Below, in pieces: positions 8,242 through 16,213 of a DNA stretch of 64,000 bases. The notes below the pieces were generated by a model that saw only the letters and a program-made list of their open reading frames with translations, was not told the origin of the DNA and searched no databases. This DNA comes from Sphingobacterium faecale (GTDB taxonomy: Bacteria > Bacteroidota > Bacteroidia > Sphingobacteriales > Sphingobacteriaceae). The position numbers and the translations under genes are program-made. The first letter of the stretch is position 1, and each line of letters begins with the position of its first letter. The DNA is taken from assembly GCF_016746095.1 (NCBI RefSeq), contig NZ_JAERTY010000007.1:62001-126000 (forward strand). The letters run 5' to 3'.

Positions 8242-9774
8242 TTACTTTGTTATCAATGCATTAATCATCCCTTTCATTGCATCATTTCCGGGGAAGCCTG
8301 TGAATTTGTTGAAGAGCAAACCTTTTTGATCGTATAGCAGATAGGAGGGAATGCCATCAAAACCGAATTGTTCCATCGTATATTCCCATTGTGCATCTGT
8401 CAGGTAATAATGTTCGTTACCTATTCCCTTTATTTTTTCTTCCCATAGTTTTTTGGGAGACGATCCATTCGTAATATATACGAATACGACATCTTTATCG
8501 TGAAATTCACCCTTTACGGTAGAAAATTGTTTGATGCCACCTAGACATGGTGCACACCAAGTGGCCCAAAGGTCAATACATACTACCTTGTCCTTATAGT
8601 TAGATCGGATAGTCTCCATGATCTTGTCGGGAGCTATTGATGCGACGTCATTGATAACAGCAGGTGACTTCGTTTTGTTCAATTCCACTACTTGTTGGTT
8701 TTTCCGAAATAGTATTTTCGCGATTTCTCCATTGTTCCAATAATGGGTTATATTTTCTTTTTGTTTTTCGGTTAGTGGACGAGCTTCTTCTCTTAACTGT
8801 AGCCCGTAAGCGTTGGCCGCTAAGATGTCATAGTAAGGCCCCTGGTCGAACCCAACCAAATCTGCTAAAATAGCTTTCACTTCAGTCAACCAATAGGGAA
8901 TATCGCTTTCTCCAATCTTTGGTAGCCCTAAAACTTCATTTTGAAGGATTGAGTCCTGAAATTCAGGGAATGAAAACGTGTGGAGGTATTGCGGATCGTT
9001 GAGATTGAAGTCTTTCAAAAACCGGAAGTAGGACCTGTCGATCTTTTGGATTTCGGGTTTACCGTCTCTATCTTGCGTTGCGTTGTGATAATTACGCTTC
9101 ATCTCTGCTTCGTAGCCGAAGATATGTCCTGTATATAGAAGCAGGCTATATTCTTTAGCTATAAGACCTTTGGTCTCTTTGGATAATAAATTGTCATTAT
9201 CTACGAATAGTGCCATTTTTTTAGCTACGTTGTTTTTAGCATAATCCAAGAACTCATCTATACTTTTATCATAGAGCCTAGGATATTCAGCGTTCGGATT
9301 CTTAGATCGATAATCAATCATTTTGTTTACCACCTCCATGCTCTGTCTCATATCATATTTGCTCATATTTACGGCAGGGGTAACCTCCACGTTTTTGAAA
9401 TCGAGGTTTACGTCATAAACTATATCAATGTGCGTAGAGTCGTTGTTTTTCGGTTTGAGTAAAAGCACCTTATTCGGTTCTATACTTGTGTATAAGCCGA
9501 TAAGAGAAGTTTCGGTGTCAACATCAAAGTTTAGGGAGAATTTTCCCGATTGGTCAGCTAGCACCTCATGTCTGTTGTTTTCTCCTAAAATAGGATGCAG
9601 AGCATTAAGCGTTATCATAATGCTATCCTTGTTTTTGCCTTCAGGAAGAATGATCTTTCCGGTTATTTTGGATGTACCCGCTACGATGGTCATTGCATCT
9701 GTATTTTTCTCTATTAGTCGATTACAGGACAGACAGAGTAAAAGGCTGCACACAAAAAAAAGCTTTGTTTTCAT
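8242..9774 (-). CDS. TlpA-like thioredoxin lipoprotein
   Basis: A 510-residue protein with a lipoprotein signal peptide (Cys17 in LLLCLSCNR) and a long N-terminal part (about 30-380) that begins with a DUF4369-like beta domain (SKITGKIILPEG) and continues as a mostly helical region. The C-terminal domain is a TlpA-type thioredoxin with Cys407 and Cys410 in WATWCAPC and a cis-Pro in FDGIPSY at about 476. It should act in the periplasm as a thiol-disulfide oxidoreductase anchored to a membrane. It lies 36 bases after a cysteine-rich double-glycine peptide gene on the same strand and about 80 bases before the VKOR relic, so its likely client is that peptide; this is inference. The frame is intact although its neighbours are broken. 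Confidence 0.85.
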   Translation of the reverse strand: MKTKLFFVCSLLLCLSCNRLIEKNTDAMTIVAGTSKITGKIILPEGKNKDSIMITLNALHPILGENNRHEVLADQSGKFSLNFDVDTETSLIGLYTSIEPNKVLLLKPKNNDSTHIDIVYDVNLDFKNVEVTPAVNMSKYDMRQSMEVVNKMIDYRSKNPNAEYPRLYDKSIDEFLDYAKNNVAKKMALFVDNDNLLSKETKGLIAKEYSLLLYTGHIFGYEAEMKRNYHNATQDRDGKPEIQKIDRSYFRFLKDFNLNDPQYLHTFSFPEFQDSILQNEVLGLPKIGESDIPYWLTEVKAILADLVGFDQGPYYDILAANAYGLQLREEARPLTEKQKENITHYWNNGEIAKILFRKNQQVVELNKTKSPAVINDVASIAPDKIMETIRSNYKDKVVCIDLWATWCAPCLGGIKQFSTVKGEFHDKDVVFVYITNGSSPKKLWEEKIKGIGNEHYYLTDAQWEYTMEQFGFDGIPSYLLYDQKGLLFNKFTGFPGNDAMKGMINALITK

Positions 9775-9810
9775 GATTGTTTTCTTGATTTGAATCCTTG
9801 ATAAGTGGGG

Positions 9811-10161
9811 TTAGGTAAACATTGTATCTACACAGTATAACGGGCTAGCAAAACGATAGTCACATCTTCCTGAAAAAGTTCTGCCTTGAAATTCCCACGA
9901 GCAATCATCATACCGCTGCTTGCCAATACAAGTGGCGATCTTGGGGGGGAGTTCCCCAGTTGTAGGCGTGCCCTGTTCAACACATTTACCAAATACATAA
10001 TTGAACGAATATCCGGGATCGCAGACACACCCTTGCAATAAAGCATTCCAATGCTCATTATCTCCACATTGGATTTCTCCTCCCTTAGTCATTTTTAAAT
10101 CCTCTCTCGACATTCTTTTAATGCCAAAGATGTCTAAGTTGTTTACTGAAATCTTTTTCAT
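9811..10161 (-). CDS. Double-glycine-leader cysteine-rich peptide precursor
   Basis: A 116-residue product with an N-terminal leader ending in Gly27-Gly28 (REDLKMTKGG), the type removed by C39-peptidase ABC exporters. The predicted core is 88 residues with eight cysteines (QC, GC, VC, KC, TC, DC, RC, YC contexts), enough for four disulfides. There is no Sec signal. The downstream TlpA-like oxidoreductase 36 bases away and the VKOR relic fit a disulfide-stabilised exported peptide. The core, with CDPGYSFN, resembles small cysteine-rich extracellular modules rather than a pore-forming bacteriocin. No peptidase/ABC exporter is in the window; the TolC-like relic nearby hints that one was lost. 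Activity is unknown. Confidence 0.75.
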   Translation of the reverse strand: MKKISVNNLDIFGIKRMSREDLKMTKGGEIQCGDNEHWNALLQGCVCDPGYSFNYVFGKCVEQGTPTTGELPPKIATCIGKQRYDDCSWEFQGRTFSGRCDYRFASPLYCVDTMFT

Positions 10162-10239
10162 AACTTTGAAAAATTAAATTAATTAACTGCTATTCGCTTA
10201 CTTCGGACAGCATTGATTACTTAACAGAGAGAATTTGTG

Positions 10240-10360
10240 AGCTCTCTTTGCCCGAGGTCGTTTGCAACCGGATCGGGCTTTTGTTTTTATCAACCACGGT
10301 ACTGCACCTGTTGAACAGATCGTGCTGTTTTTTGCCTCTAAAAATGTTTCGTATTCCCAT
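10240..10360 (-). pseudogene. 5' fragment of a second C39-like/VKOR gene
   Basis: On the minus strand an ATG at 10360 opens MGIRNIFRGKKQHDLFN, which matches the start of the relic at 8163 but lacks its early stop (CGA instead of TGA). Similarity ends after about 18 codons, and what follows is unrelated. The upstream 70 bases also match. It is a leftover of a second copy of the module's last gene. Confidence 0.55.
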
Positions 10361-10430
10361 AGCTTAGTTTTATATCAAGTGGTTATCTGTCATAAAGATA
10401 AGAGGCTTTTGCAGATATACAAGTTTTTCA
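10311..10430. repeat. Direct repeat copy 2 (about 120 bp), partner at 8114
   Basis: Second copy of the repeat described at 8114-8233, about 92 percent identical by eye, in the same orientation and 2.2 kb away. It covers the start of the VKOR fragment and its presumed promoter region. Confidence 0.9.
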
Positions 10431-10470
10431 AAAAAAGCCCTATATTCAATTGCGTTTTAAAAGAAACCAG

Positions 10471-10824
10471 ATGTTACGAAACCTATTGTTTACATTTTCT
10501 TTTTCTTGTCCAGTATATCTGTGCCCAGACCAAGCTGACACTGGAGCACTGTTTCGAGTTGCTGCAATCCCAGAATGAAGATATCCGACAGGCCAATATC
10601 AATATCCTATTAGCCAACCGGATGTCAAAGAGGCCAAGAACGCCTATCTGCCCACGCTGTCCTTTGGGGCGGGGCATAATTACAATCTGGGCCTAGCCTT
10701 TGACTGAGTCACCGGCGAACTCATAACGGGTAATAAATGTTCCAACTTGGCCAATGTGATCAAAGAACGGTACACCCTGCTGTACAAAGGGGAGGTTATT
10801 AAGGTGCTGCGAGAGGAGAGATAG
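10471..10824 (+). pseudogene. TolC-like outer-membrane efflux protein relic
   Basis: Several short pieces in two frames read like a TolC-family protein. A hydrophobic start opens at 10471 (MLRNLLFTFSF). In the next frame come AQTKLTLEHCFELLQSQNED and IRQANI, the hallmark first helix after the signal peptide. The first frame then resumes with DVKEAKNAYLPTLSFGAGHN and YNLGL, ending in TGA near 10706, followed by TGELITGNK and an unrecognised tail ending LREER at 10824. At least two frameshifts, one stop and a large internal deletion make it non-functional. TolC proteins are the outer-membrane part of ABC peptide exporters, which fits the double-glycine peptide gene next to it. Confidence 0.65.
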
Positions 10825-10833
10825 CCTCTCGCA
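10809..10833. terminator. Hairpin after the TolC-like relic
   Basis: GCGAGAGG and CCTCTCGC form an 8-bp stem with a short loop around the relic's last stop codon. The T-rich tail is weak (ATAATTCTTTT), so terminator activity is uncertain. Confidence 0.45.
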
Positions 10834-10919
10834 TAATTCTTTTATAAGTGAAGACCGTATTAATGTTGATGTCCTTCTAGCTATTTTGTATATTAGTGTT
10901 TGTTTTAAAAATAAAGGAT

Positions 10920-11339
10920 ATGGAACAAATCGCAATAACAAGCCGGATTGCTATACGTGTCGAGACCATATGGAACGCTTATAATTCGGTAGAGGACATT
11001 ATGCAATGGAATCATGCTTCGGATGATTGGCATTGTACAAGCTCAATCAACGATTTGCGTATAGGGGGAAAATTTATAAACAGGATGGAGGTCAAAGATG
11101 GGAGCTTTGGATTTGACTTTGAGGGTATTTATACCGAATTAATCCCCTTTAAGAAAATCGCCTATACCATGACCGATGGTCGTAAAGCAGAGGTGAATTT
11201 TGAAGCGCATGAAAGCTATACAAATATTTTGGTGCGTTTCGAACCTGAGCTTGAAAACCCGATAGAGATGCAACGGGAAGGTTGGCAGGCCATATTGAGT
11301 AATTTTAAAAAGTACGTCGAATCGGTTTATACAGTTTAG
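10920..11339 (+). CDS. SRPBCC/AHSA1-type START-like domain protein
   Basis: A 139-residue cytoplasmic protein. I choose the ATG at 10920 because an AAAGGA sequence lies just before it and the upstream TTG start adds only a non-conserved tail. The pattern is that of AHSA1-like SRPBCC proteins: an N-terminal strand ITSRIAIRVETIWNAYNSVE, WNHASDDW, DLRIGGKF, and a C-terminal helix beginning REGWQAILSNFKKYVES. These helix-grip proteins bind small hydrophobic ligands or act in stress responses, but substrates are rarely known. It stands alone between a relic island and convergent genes, with no operon partner. Confidence 0.85.
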   Translation: MEQIAITSRIAIRVETIWNAYNSVEDIMQWNHASDDWHCTSSINDLRIGGKFINRMEVKDGSFGFDFEGIYTELIPFKKIAYTMTDGRKAEVNFEAHESYTNILVRFEPELENPIEMQREGWQAILSNFKKYVESVYTV

Positions 11340-11409
11340 TTTCAAGATACATAAATAACGATTGCTGCCACTTATACGAAGTAGCAGCAATTGCTATTTT
11401 TAGGGGGTA

Positions 11410-12015
11410 TTAATGCTGATGTGCCTCAAGCGGAGGTGTAATCATGATATGGGCTTTATAGGTTCCTTCATCCATCAGCCAAGGCATTCCTAAATTGTTG
11501 TGCTGACTAGAAAGACCGAGGTCTGCTGCTTTAGCGAATGGCACATAGATTACATATCTTCGTTTAGCATCCTTAATCTCACCTGTTTCCAGATTCACAT
11601 CTTTAGCGGCTCCCCAATAACCGTACAATGTGGATGGCGTCTGAGGTATAGACAGTTTGCCCTCGCTAAATTCCTGCTCACGGATTTTATCTCTTTCCTT
11701 ACGCTTGCCCTGCGCGATCAGTTCGCGTCCCCGAGCCATCAAAGGCTCCAAGCTCACGGGATAACAATAAGCGTAATACACCGACATCTTGTAGTCTGGT
11801 GCCAAACAAATATAGCCATTGCTCCCTTCTCGAAGCGTGACGAAGTTTCCTGCTTGGTCATACCCGTATACCTTTGCTCCCTCCCGAAATTCGGCGGGAG
11901 CGGCCTGTACTGCAATTTTGATTTGAATTTCCGAAGCCAAAATTTTCTTATCTTGCGCATGGATGTTGCCTATACCCGTCCAGAGTAATAATACAACGAT
12001 TATCAATTTGTTCAT
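11410..12015 (-). CDS. Secreted protein of unknown function, last gene of the C25-like/HEAT operon
   Basis: A 201-residue protein with a signal peptide ending NIHAQ when started at the ATG at 12015; an in-frame start at 12030 adds five residues. The mature part has segments FREGAKVYGYDQAGNFVTLR and GYICLAPDY, a charged stretch (GKRKERDKIREQE) and a C-terminal TYKAHIMITPP. I do not recognise the family. It begins 23 bases after the stop of a C25-like/HEAT gene, so it probably shares that transcript and cellular compartment. No catalytic motif is apparent. Confidence 0.7.
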   Translation of the reverse strand: MNKLIIVVLLLWTGIGNIHAQDKKILASEIQIKIAVQAAPAEFREGAKVYGYDQAGNFVTLREGSNGYICLAPDYKMSVYYAYCYPVSLEPLMARGRELIAQGKRKERDKIREQEFSEGKLSIPQTPSTLYGYWGAAKDVNLETGEIKDAKRRYVIYVPFAKAADLGLSSQHNNLGMPWLMDEGTYKAHIMITPPLEAHQH

Positions 12016-12038
12016 TCTATAGTTAATCATTTAAAAAC

Positions 12039-13937
12039 TCAATTTAATCTATTTATCGTTCGTTCTGCTTCAATTTTCAATTCTTTTTTGGCCTTGGATT
12101 TTAATAGGATTTGCAAGTTTGCCAAGATTGTCTCTCTTTTCCAAGAATGACTAAAGGTGCCTAAGGCAGTGACGAATGCAATCCGTAGCTCAATATGCTC
12201 CTGTTTATCATTTATTATAGCAAGTATGCCATCTATACCAGGGTGATAATTGTAGGTTGTCATGAGTTGAACCAGGCGAATACGTTCTTCTTTAGGCCTA
12301 GTTCTATCTTTTATCTGTTTCAGTGAGCCTTCAAGAGTAGCAGGTCGTGAATATTGACTTTTTACGGATTCTATTTCTGTATCTTGATGTAATCTATTAC
12401 TGTTGTGTAAAGCCGTTGTCAGTGATTTTTCAACAAGGTTCCTGTCAAATACTTCAAATGTTGATTTTATATGCTGTTGGACTCGTCGTCTGGATTTGTC
12501 ATTTAACCATGCTTGTGTCAAGGAAGGAATTAAAACAGTATCTCCTATCATTCTAGCATAGCTCGTAGCCTGTTGCGCTATGAGCTCATATTCATCACCG
12601 AGCCCTGTTGATACCGCATTTGTAAAATGTTTATCCTTATGAATCGATAAAGCATGTAATGCCTGTAAGCGTACAGTACGGTAAGGGGAATTTTCAAAAT
12701 ACGGCATTATGGCTTCGGATGAGCTTGTATTGCCGGAGCTAAGTTTGAACAGCGCTAACGTTTGATAGATAGGATCGTCTTTCTTCAGCAATAATTTCCA
12801 ATATTCATGATCTTCCTGCTGGGTGATTTTTTCATTTAGTTTTTCGGTGTCTTTAACCGCAAAATGAAAGGTCGGATCTCCAAATAAGTGACGTCCGAGG
12901 GTTAAGCCTAAATTGTGAACATGCCCCCAGCGTAGTCCGTAAGATAATAGACCACTAAAGTTGATGTCTGTAGGGGCTGGGCTGGTGTTGGCCTGTACCG
13001 CTATGGTATTGCCTGAATTGAAGAGATATTGTCCAGCGGTATATTCGATACTATCCAAAGCGCCAGCCGGCTGGGTATCGAGGATAAGGTACAAAGGATA
13101 GGTATCCAGTTTTTTAGCCGCTGTGGTTTGTATAGTAGAGCTGCTGTCCGAACGAATTAAAAATAAATCAACCTCTTTACGTTGCAGCTCATTTAAGATG
13201 GCGGTGCTATTGTCGGTTTTAAAAGCTAATTGTTGTAAGCCGTTTACCTGCTTTACTAAAAAAGGGAAGTATTCCCTGTAGACTTTGAGCTCATCTTTCC
13301 AGGCTGTTGTACACCCATTATAGTAATCGCGATTTGTGGAACTAACAACATGGTCTAAGACATTGTCTCGCCGTGTGTGTGCTACTTTTAAAAGGTAATT
13401 ATTAATTGCTTCATATGATTCATCATATTTTAAAGTAGGGTAGTAGATCCGGGCAGAGTAAAAGCTTGGATTGATATCTCGGGGACTGCTCTCCTGTAAT
13501 TTATAATAGTGGAGGTTTCTTTGGTTTGCATCTTGTTTGATGTATTCAAAATTGAGATGAAGGTCGTCGTAAAAGCGATCCGACGGAGTGGCAGTCACAT
13601 GGCCTGAAAAATCGTAAACCATAGGAATCGGAATGTTGCCAATAAAGACTGCGCCCTCAAGAGATTGCTTGCTTTTATGCAGCTTTATAAGTTCTTTTTT
13701 GATGTCGTCAGGGCGATTGAATAGGCCGTAGATGACATAGGTAGGAATACCGTCACTTTCCACCGTTTTTTGATAAGCTTTTATCGCATCTTGGGTATGA
13801 GTATAGGTTTCTTGATCTACGACAATCACAAAAGCCTTATTATTCGTATTCAAGGTTGGTTTCTCTATCTTTACCTGTGAATGAACACAGACCGTGATAG
13901 AGAGATAAATTAGGATAGAGAACAAGAACTTTTGCAT
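12039..13937 (-). CDS. C25-like/HEAT paralogue without catalytic residues (B)
   Basis: A 632-residue secreted protein (signal peptide ending VHSQ) with the layout of the protein at 4691-6910: first strand FVIVVDQETY, VFIGNIPIPM, SDRFYDDL, FGDPTFHF closing the fold, then HEAT-like helical pairs to the C-terminus. Aligned by eye, the position of His282 falls in RSDSSS (Asp) and that of Cys383 in LDTQPAG (Gln); the roughly 70-residue segment between them is also missing. It is therefore predicted to be proteolytically inactive, perhaps a binding or scaffolding form. Its ATG overlaps the upstream gene's TAA by one base (TAATG), which suggests translational coupling. Confidence 0.78.
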   Translation of the reverse strand: MQKFLFSILIYLSITVCVHSQVKIEKPTLNTNNKAFVIVVDQETYTHTQDAIKAYQKTVESDGIPTYVIYGLFNRPDDIKKELIKLHKSKQSLEGAVFIGNIPIPMVYDFSGHVTATPSDRFYDDLHLNFEYIKQDANQRNLHYYKLQESSPRDINPSFYSARIYYPTLKYDESYEAINNYLLKVAHTRRDNVLDHVVSSTNRDYYNGCTTAWKDELKVYREYFPFLVKQVNGLQQLAFKTDNSTAILNELQRKEVDLFLIRSDSSSTIQTTAAKKLDTYPLYLILDTQPAGALDSIEYTAGQYLFNSGNTIAVQANTSPAPTDINFSGLLSYGLRWGHVHNLGLTLGRHLFGDPTFHFAVKDTEKLNEKITQQEDHEYWKLLLKKDDPIYQTLALFKLSSGNTSSSEAIMPYFENSPYRTVRLQALHALSIHKDKHFTNAVSTGLGDEYELIAQQATSYARMIGDTVLIPSLTQAWLNDKSRRRVQQHIKSTFEVFDRNLVEKSLTTALHNSNRLHQDTEIESVKSQYSRPATLEGSLKQIKDRTRPKEERIRLVQLMTTYNYHPGIDGILAIINDKQEHIELRIAFVTALGTFSHSWKRETILANLQILLKSKAKKELKIEAERTINRLN

Positions 13938-15847
13938 TAGTTTATATTATTTAAAGTTCGGCGAGCTTCGTCACGTAGCCTTTTTGAATGGCGGGTATCT
14001 ACCATTAGCTCTTTACAGGCCGCAGCGATTTCAGCTTTGCGGTACGAATCTCGGAAACAGGATAAGGATTCGAGCATAGCAATTCGTAAATCAACGTTTA
14101 TTTTACTGTTGCGTACAAATTCAAGATACCGTGTTACTGAAGGGTGGTAGCGTATAGTTCGTAAGTCTGTGATTCCTTTTTTTTGATTAACAACGTTGGT
14201 GTCAAATATGTTTTTGTCTATTTCTATGTATAATCCTGTAAACTGATTCTCATAAAACCTCTCTTTTTCTTTAGTATTATCACTAAAATTGTCCGCGACC
14301 ATGAAACGATGTTCGGCAATGTTTTTAATAAGGTCCTTGTTAAATGCATAGAGGGCCATTTTTATTGCATATAGTACCTCTTCAGCATGTTGGTTCTCCA
14401 TGTAAGCATCTATTAATGCGGGAATAAATGCGGGATCGCCAATACGCGCTATCGCATTGATTACTTCTAGACGGATTGACTCGTCAGCATCTTTGATGCC
14501 CTTGGCAAAAAGAGCTGCTCTTACTTCTCCTTCCAAGCGATCAGCTATATGTATACAAGTATAGCGGACGGTAGCATATTGGGAATTGTCATAATGCTGC
14601 GTGATGAGCTTGGCTAATCCTCCATAGTTGTTCATAAACAGCTGATTTAATAAGAAGCTTTGTGCTTCCGGAGATTTAGCTTTAGATAAAACATCTATAA
14701 GCTTTTTATTGTCTTTTTCATGTATAAATTTGCTTAGTGTATCTGGCGTATGGATTGAAAATGTGAATGTAGGATCACCAAACAGGTGTGATTCAAGTGT
14801 ATTGTTTAGTTTTAACCATTGGCCTATATTTAGACCCGCACCTAAGGTACCCATTAAATAAGTGGCATGTTGATGGGAGGAGGGCTGGACAGTATGCGCA
14901 AGAGCTACAAGTGCATTGCCTGTTCCCAGTATAAACTGTCCAGCATTATATGCTGATTCACTGAAATTGCCGGTAGGATTGTCTGCAAAAATGGTCAGTG
15001 CTACGTTTGGTTGGATAGCTGCAACGTCTGAAAGGGGATATTGATGAATGATGGCTATGTCTAGATCTTCTCGTCTAAATTGGTTCACTACCTCATCCTG
15101 TAGCGCACGATGTTTGTCGTCTTTGAAATTCTGAAATTGTGTGCTCGTTTTTGAAACCAGAGGAAACTGCTCTTCTAAAAATAAGGATTGTGATGACCAA
15201 CTGGATAATGACTCAAAAGCGACATAGGACATAATTTGGTCAATTAAGTTTTTTTCCTGTCGGACCTTTACCACTTTATCTAAATAAGCCCTGATCTGTT
15301 CATACTTGTCACCATTTTTTTCAGAAGATATAATGGGTTTTATCCGGGCGGAGTAAATAGTTGATTTAATACGATTGGGAGAATTTGCTCCTAAGTTATA
15401 AAAATACAACTGTGGATCTGTTTTGCTCTGTTCAAGGAAATCAAAGGTCAGCTCAAAATCGTCATAAAAACGATCTGATGGGATCGCAGTCGACACGTTG
15501 GTCAGGTGTTGAGCTTTGAGAACCATAGGTATAGGTATTTCTCCGATAAAAACTACCCCCTCTATTTTGAAGATTTTATAAAGTTTTTGTAATTCTTTCT
15601 TCAGTTGTTCCGGATTTTTCCAATCATGATGAAGTATTAATGTAGGGAGGCCTTCCGATTCGACCCGATCTCGGTAGGAAATTAACTCTTTTTGACATTT
15701 TTCAAAAGTGGATCCGTCTGTAACGATTGCGAAAGACCGGTTTGTTATTTCTATTACAGGATGTATGATTTCCTGAGCCCTAACTGTATTCAAAATAGAT
15801 AGTTGAGAGACTAAAAGGATGAAAAACAGTTTGTTTGAAGCCTTCAT
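13937..15847 (-). CDS. C25-like/HEAT paralogue without catalytic residues (A)
   Basis: A 636-residue secreted protein. The ATG at 15847 gives a signal peptide ending TVRAQ; the earlier start at 15865 adds six residues before the positive N-region. It shows the same order of motifs as its two paralogues: FAIVTDGSTF, VFIGEIPIPM, SDRFYDDF, FGDPTFTF, then HEAT repeats (for example IRLEVINAIARIGDP). The catalytic His position lies in IIHQYPLS (Tyr) and the Cys position in FADNPTG (Asn), so the dyad is absent. It is the first gene of a three-gene operon with paralogue B and the 201-residue secreted protein. A TATATTTG element lies about 60 bases upstream. Confidence 0.78.
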   Translation of the reverse strand: MKASNKLFFILLVSQLSILNTVRAQEIIHPVIEITNRSFAIVTDGSTFEKCQKELISYRDRVESEGLPTLILHHDWKNPEQLKKELQKLYKIFKIEGVVFIGEIPIPMVLKAQHLTNVSTAIPSDRFYDDFELTFDFLEQSKTDPQLYFYNLGANSPNRIKSTIYSARIKPIISSEKNGDKYEQIRAYLDKVVKVRQEKNLIDQIMSYVAFESLSSWSSQSLFLEEQFPLVSKTSTQFQNFKDDKHRALQDEVVNQFRREDLDIAIIHQYPLSDVAAIQPNVALTIFADNPTGNFSESAYNAGQFILGTGNALVALAHTVQPSSHQHATYLMGTLGAGLNIGQWLKLNNTLESHLFGDPTFTFSIHTPDTLSKFIHEKDNKKLIDVLSKAKSPEAQSFLLNQLFMNNYGGLAKLITQHYDNSQYATVRYTCIHIADRLEGEVRAALFAKGIKDADESIRLEVINAIARIGDPAFIPALIDAYMENQHAEEVLYAIKMALYAFNKDLIKNIAEHRFMVADNFSDNTKEKERFYENQFTGLYIEIDKNIFDTNVVNQKKGITDLRTIRYHPSVTRYLEFVRNSKINVDLRIAMLESLSCFRDSYRKAEIAAACKELMVDTRHSKRLRDEARRTLNNIN

Positions 15848-15905
15848 AAACATGATTAAGACCAAGATAAAACTAGAAAAAAAGAAAGTCGGTAAAATAT
15901 AAGAA

Positions 15906-15913
15906 CAAATATA
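15906..15913 (-). promoter_or_regulatory. Bacteroidota -7 element before the C25-like/HEAT pair
   Basis: TATATTTG on the minus strand, 59 bases before the ATG at 15847, matches the TAnnTTTG consensus. No clear -33 TTTG was seen at the usual distance. Confidence 0.4.
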
Positions 15914-15982
15914 AGATGAAATTCTTAATTGTGAGTCGGAGTCAGCCCGCTAAAAGTTAATTCTATTGTCAAAATTAGATCT

Positions 15983-16207
15983 TTAGTCAGACTCAAGGGG
16001 GGCTTGATCCGTTTCATCAAGTTTGGTCAGTAAAGCACTTACTTCTTCTTCAGATGCAGTCAGCTTTGCTTTACAGATGCTGATCAATTGGGAAGCTCTT
16101 TTTATTTTATCAGCAAGTTCATCTACATTGACATCTCCAGTTTCTATTTCAGAAACGATTTGTTGTAACTCGTCGAACGCATCGCTGTATGTATAATTTG
16201 ATTTCAT
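15983..16207 (-). CDS. xseB: Exodeoxyribonuclease VII small subunit
   Basis: A 74-residue all-helical protein with the XseB pattern: YSDAFDELQQIVSEIETGDV followed by VDELADKIKRASQLISICKAKL. Several copies bind the C-terminal helices of XseA to form the nuclease that degrades single-stranded DNA to short oligonucleotides in both directions. The gene starts 6 bases after xseA ends, so the pair is co-transcribed. Length is normal for the family. Confidence 0.93.
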   Translation of the reverse strand: MKSNYTYSDAFDELQQIVSEIETGDVNVDELADKIKRASQLISICKAKLTASEEEVSALLTKLDETDQAPLESD

Positions 16208-16213
16208 CTATTG

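Noticed and set aside
7912..8337. Plus-strand open frame of 141 codons
   Set aside because: It lies opposite the VKOR relic and the end of the TlpA-like gene, has no family match, and repeats as a shadow frame at 10262, which is explained by the 120-bp direct repeat.
10262..10470. Plus-strand frame leading into the TolC-like relic
   Set aside because: The first part is the opposite strand of the direct repeat; only the stretch after about 10471 looks like TolC, so the upstream codons are not part of a gene.
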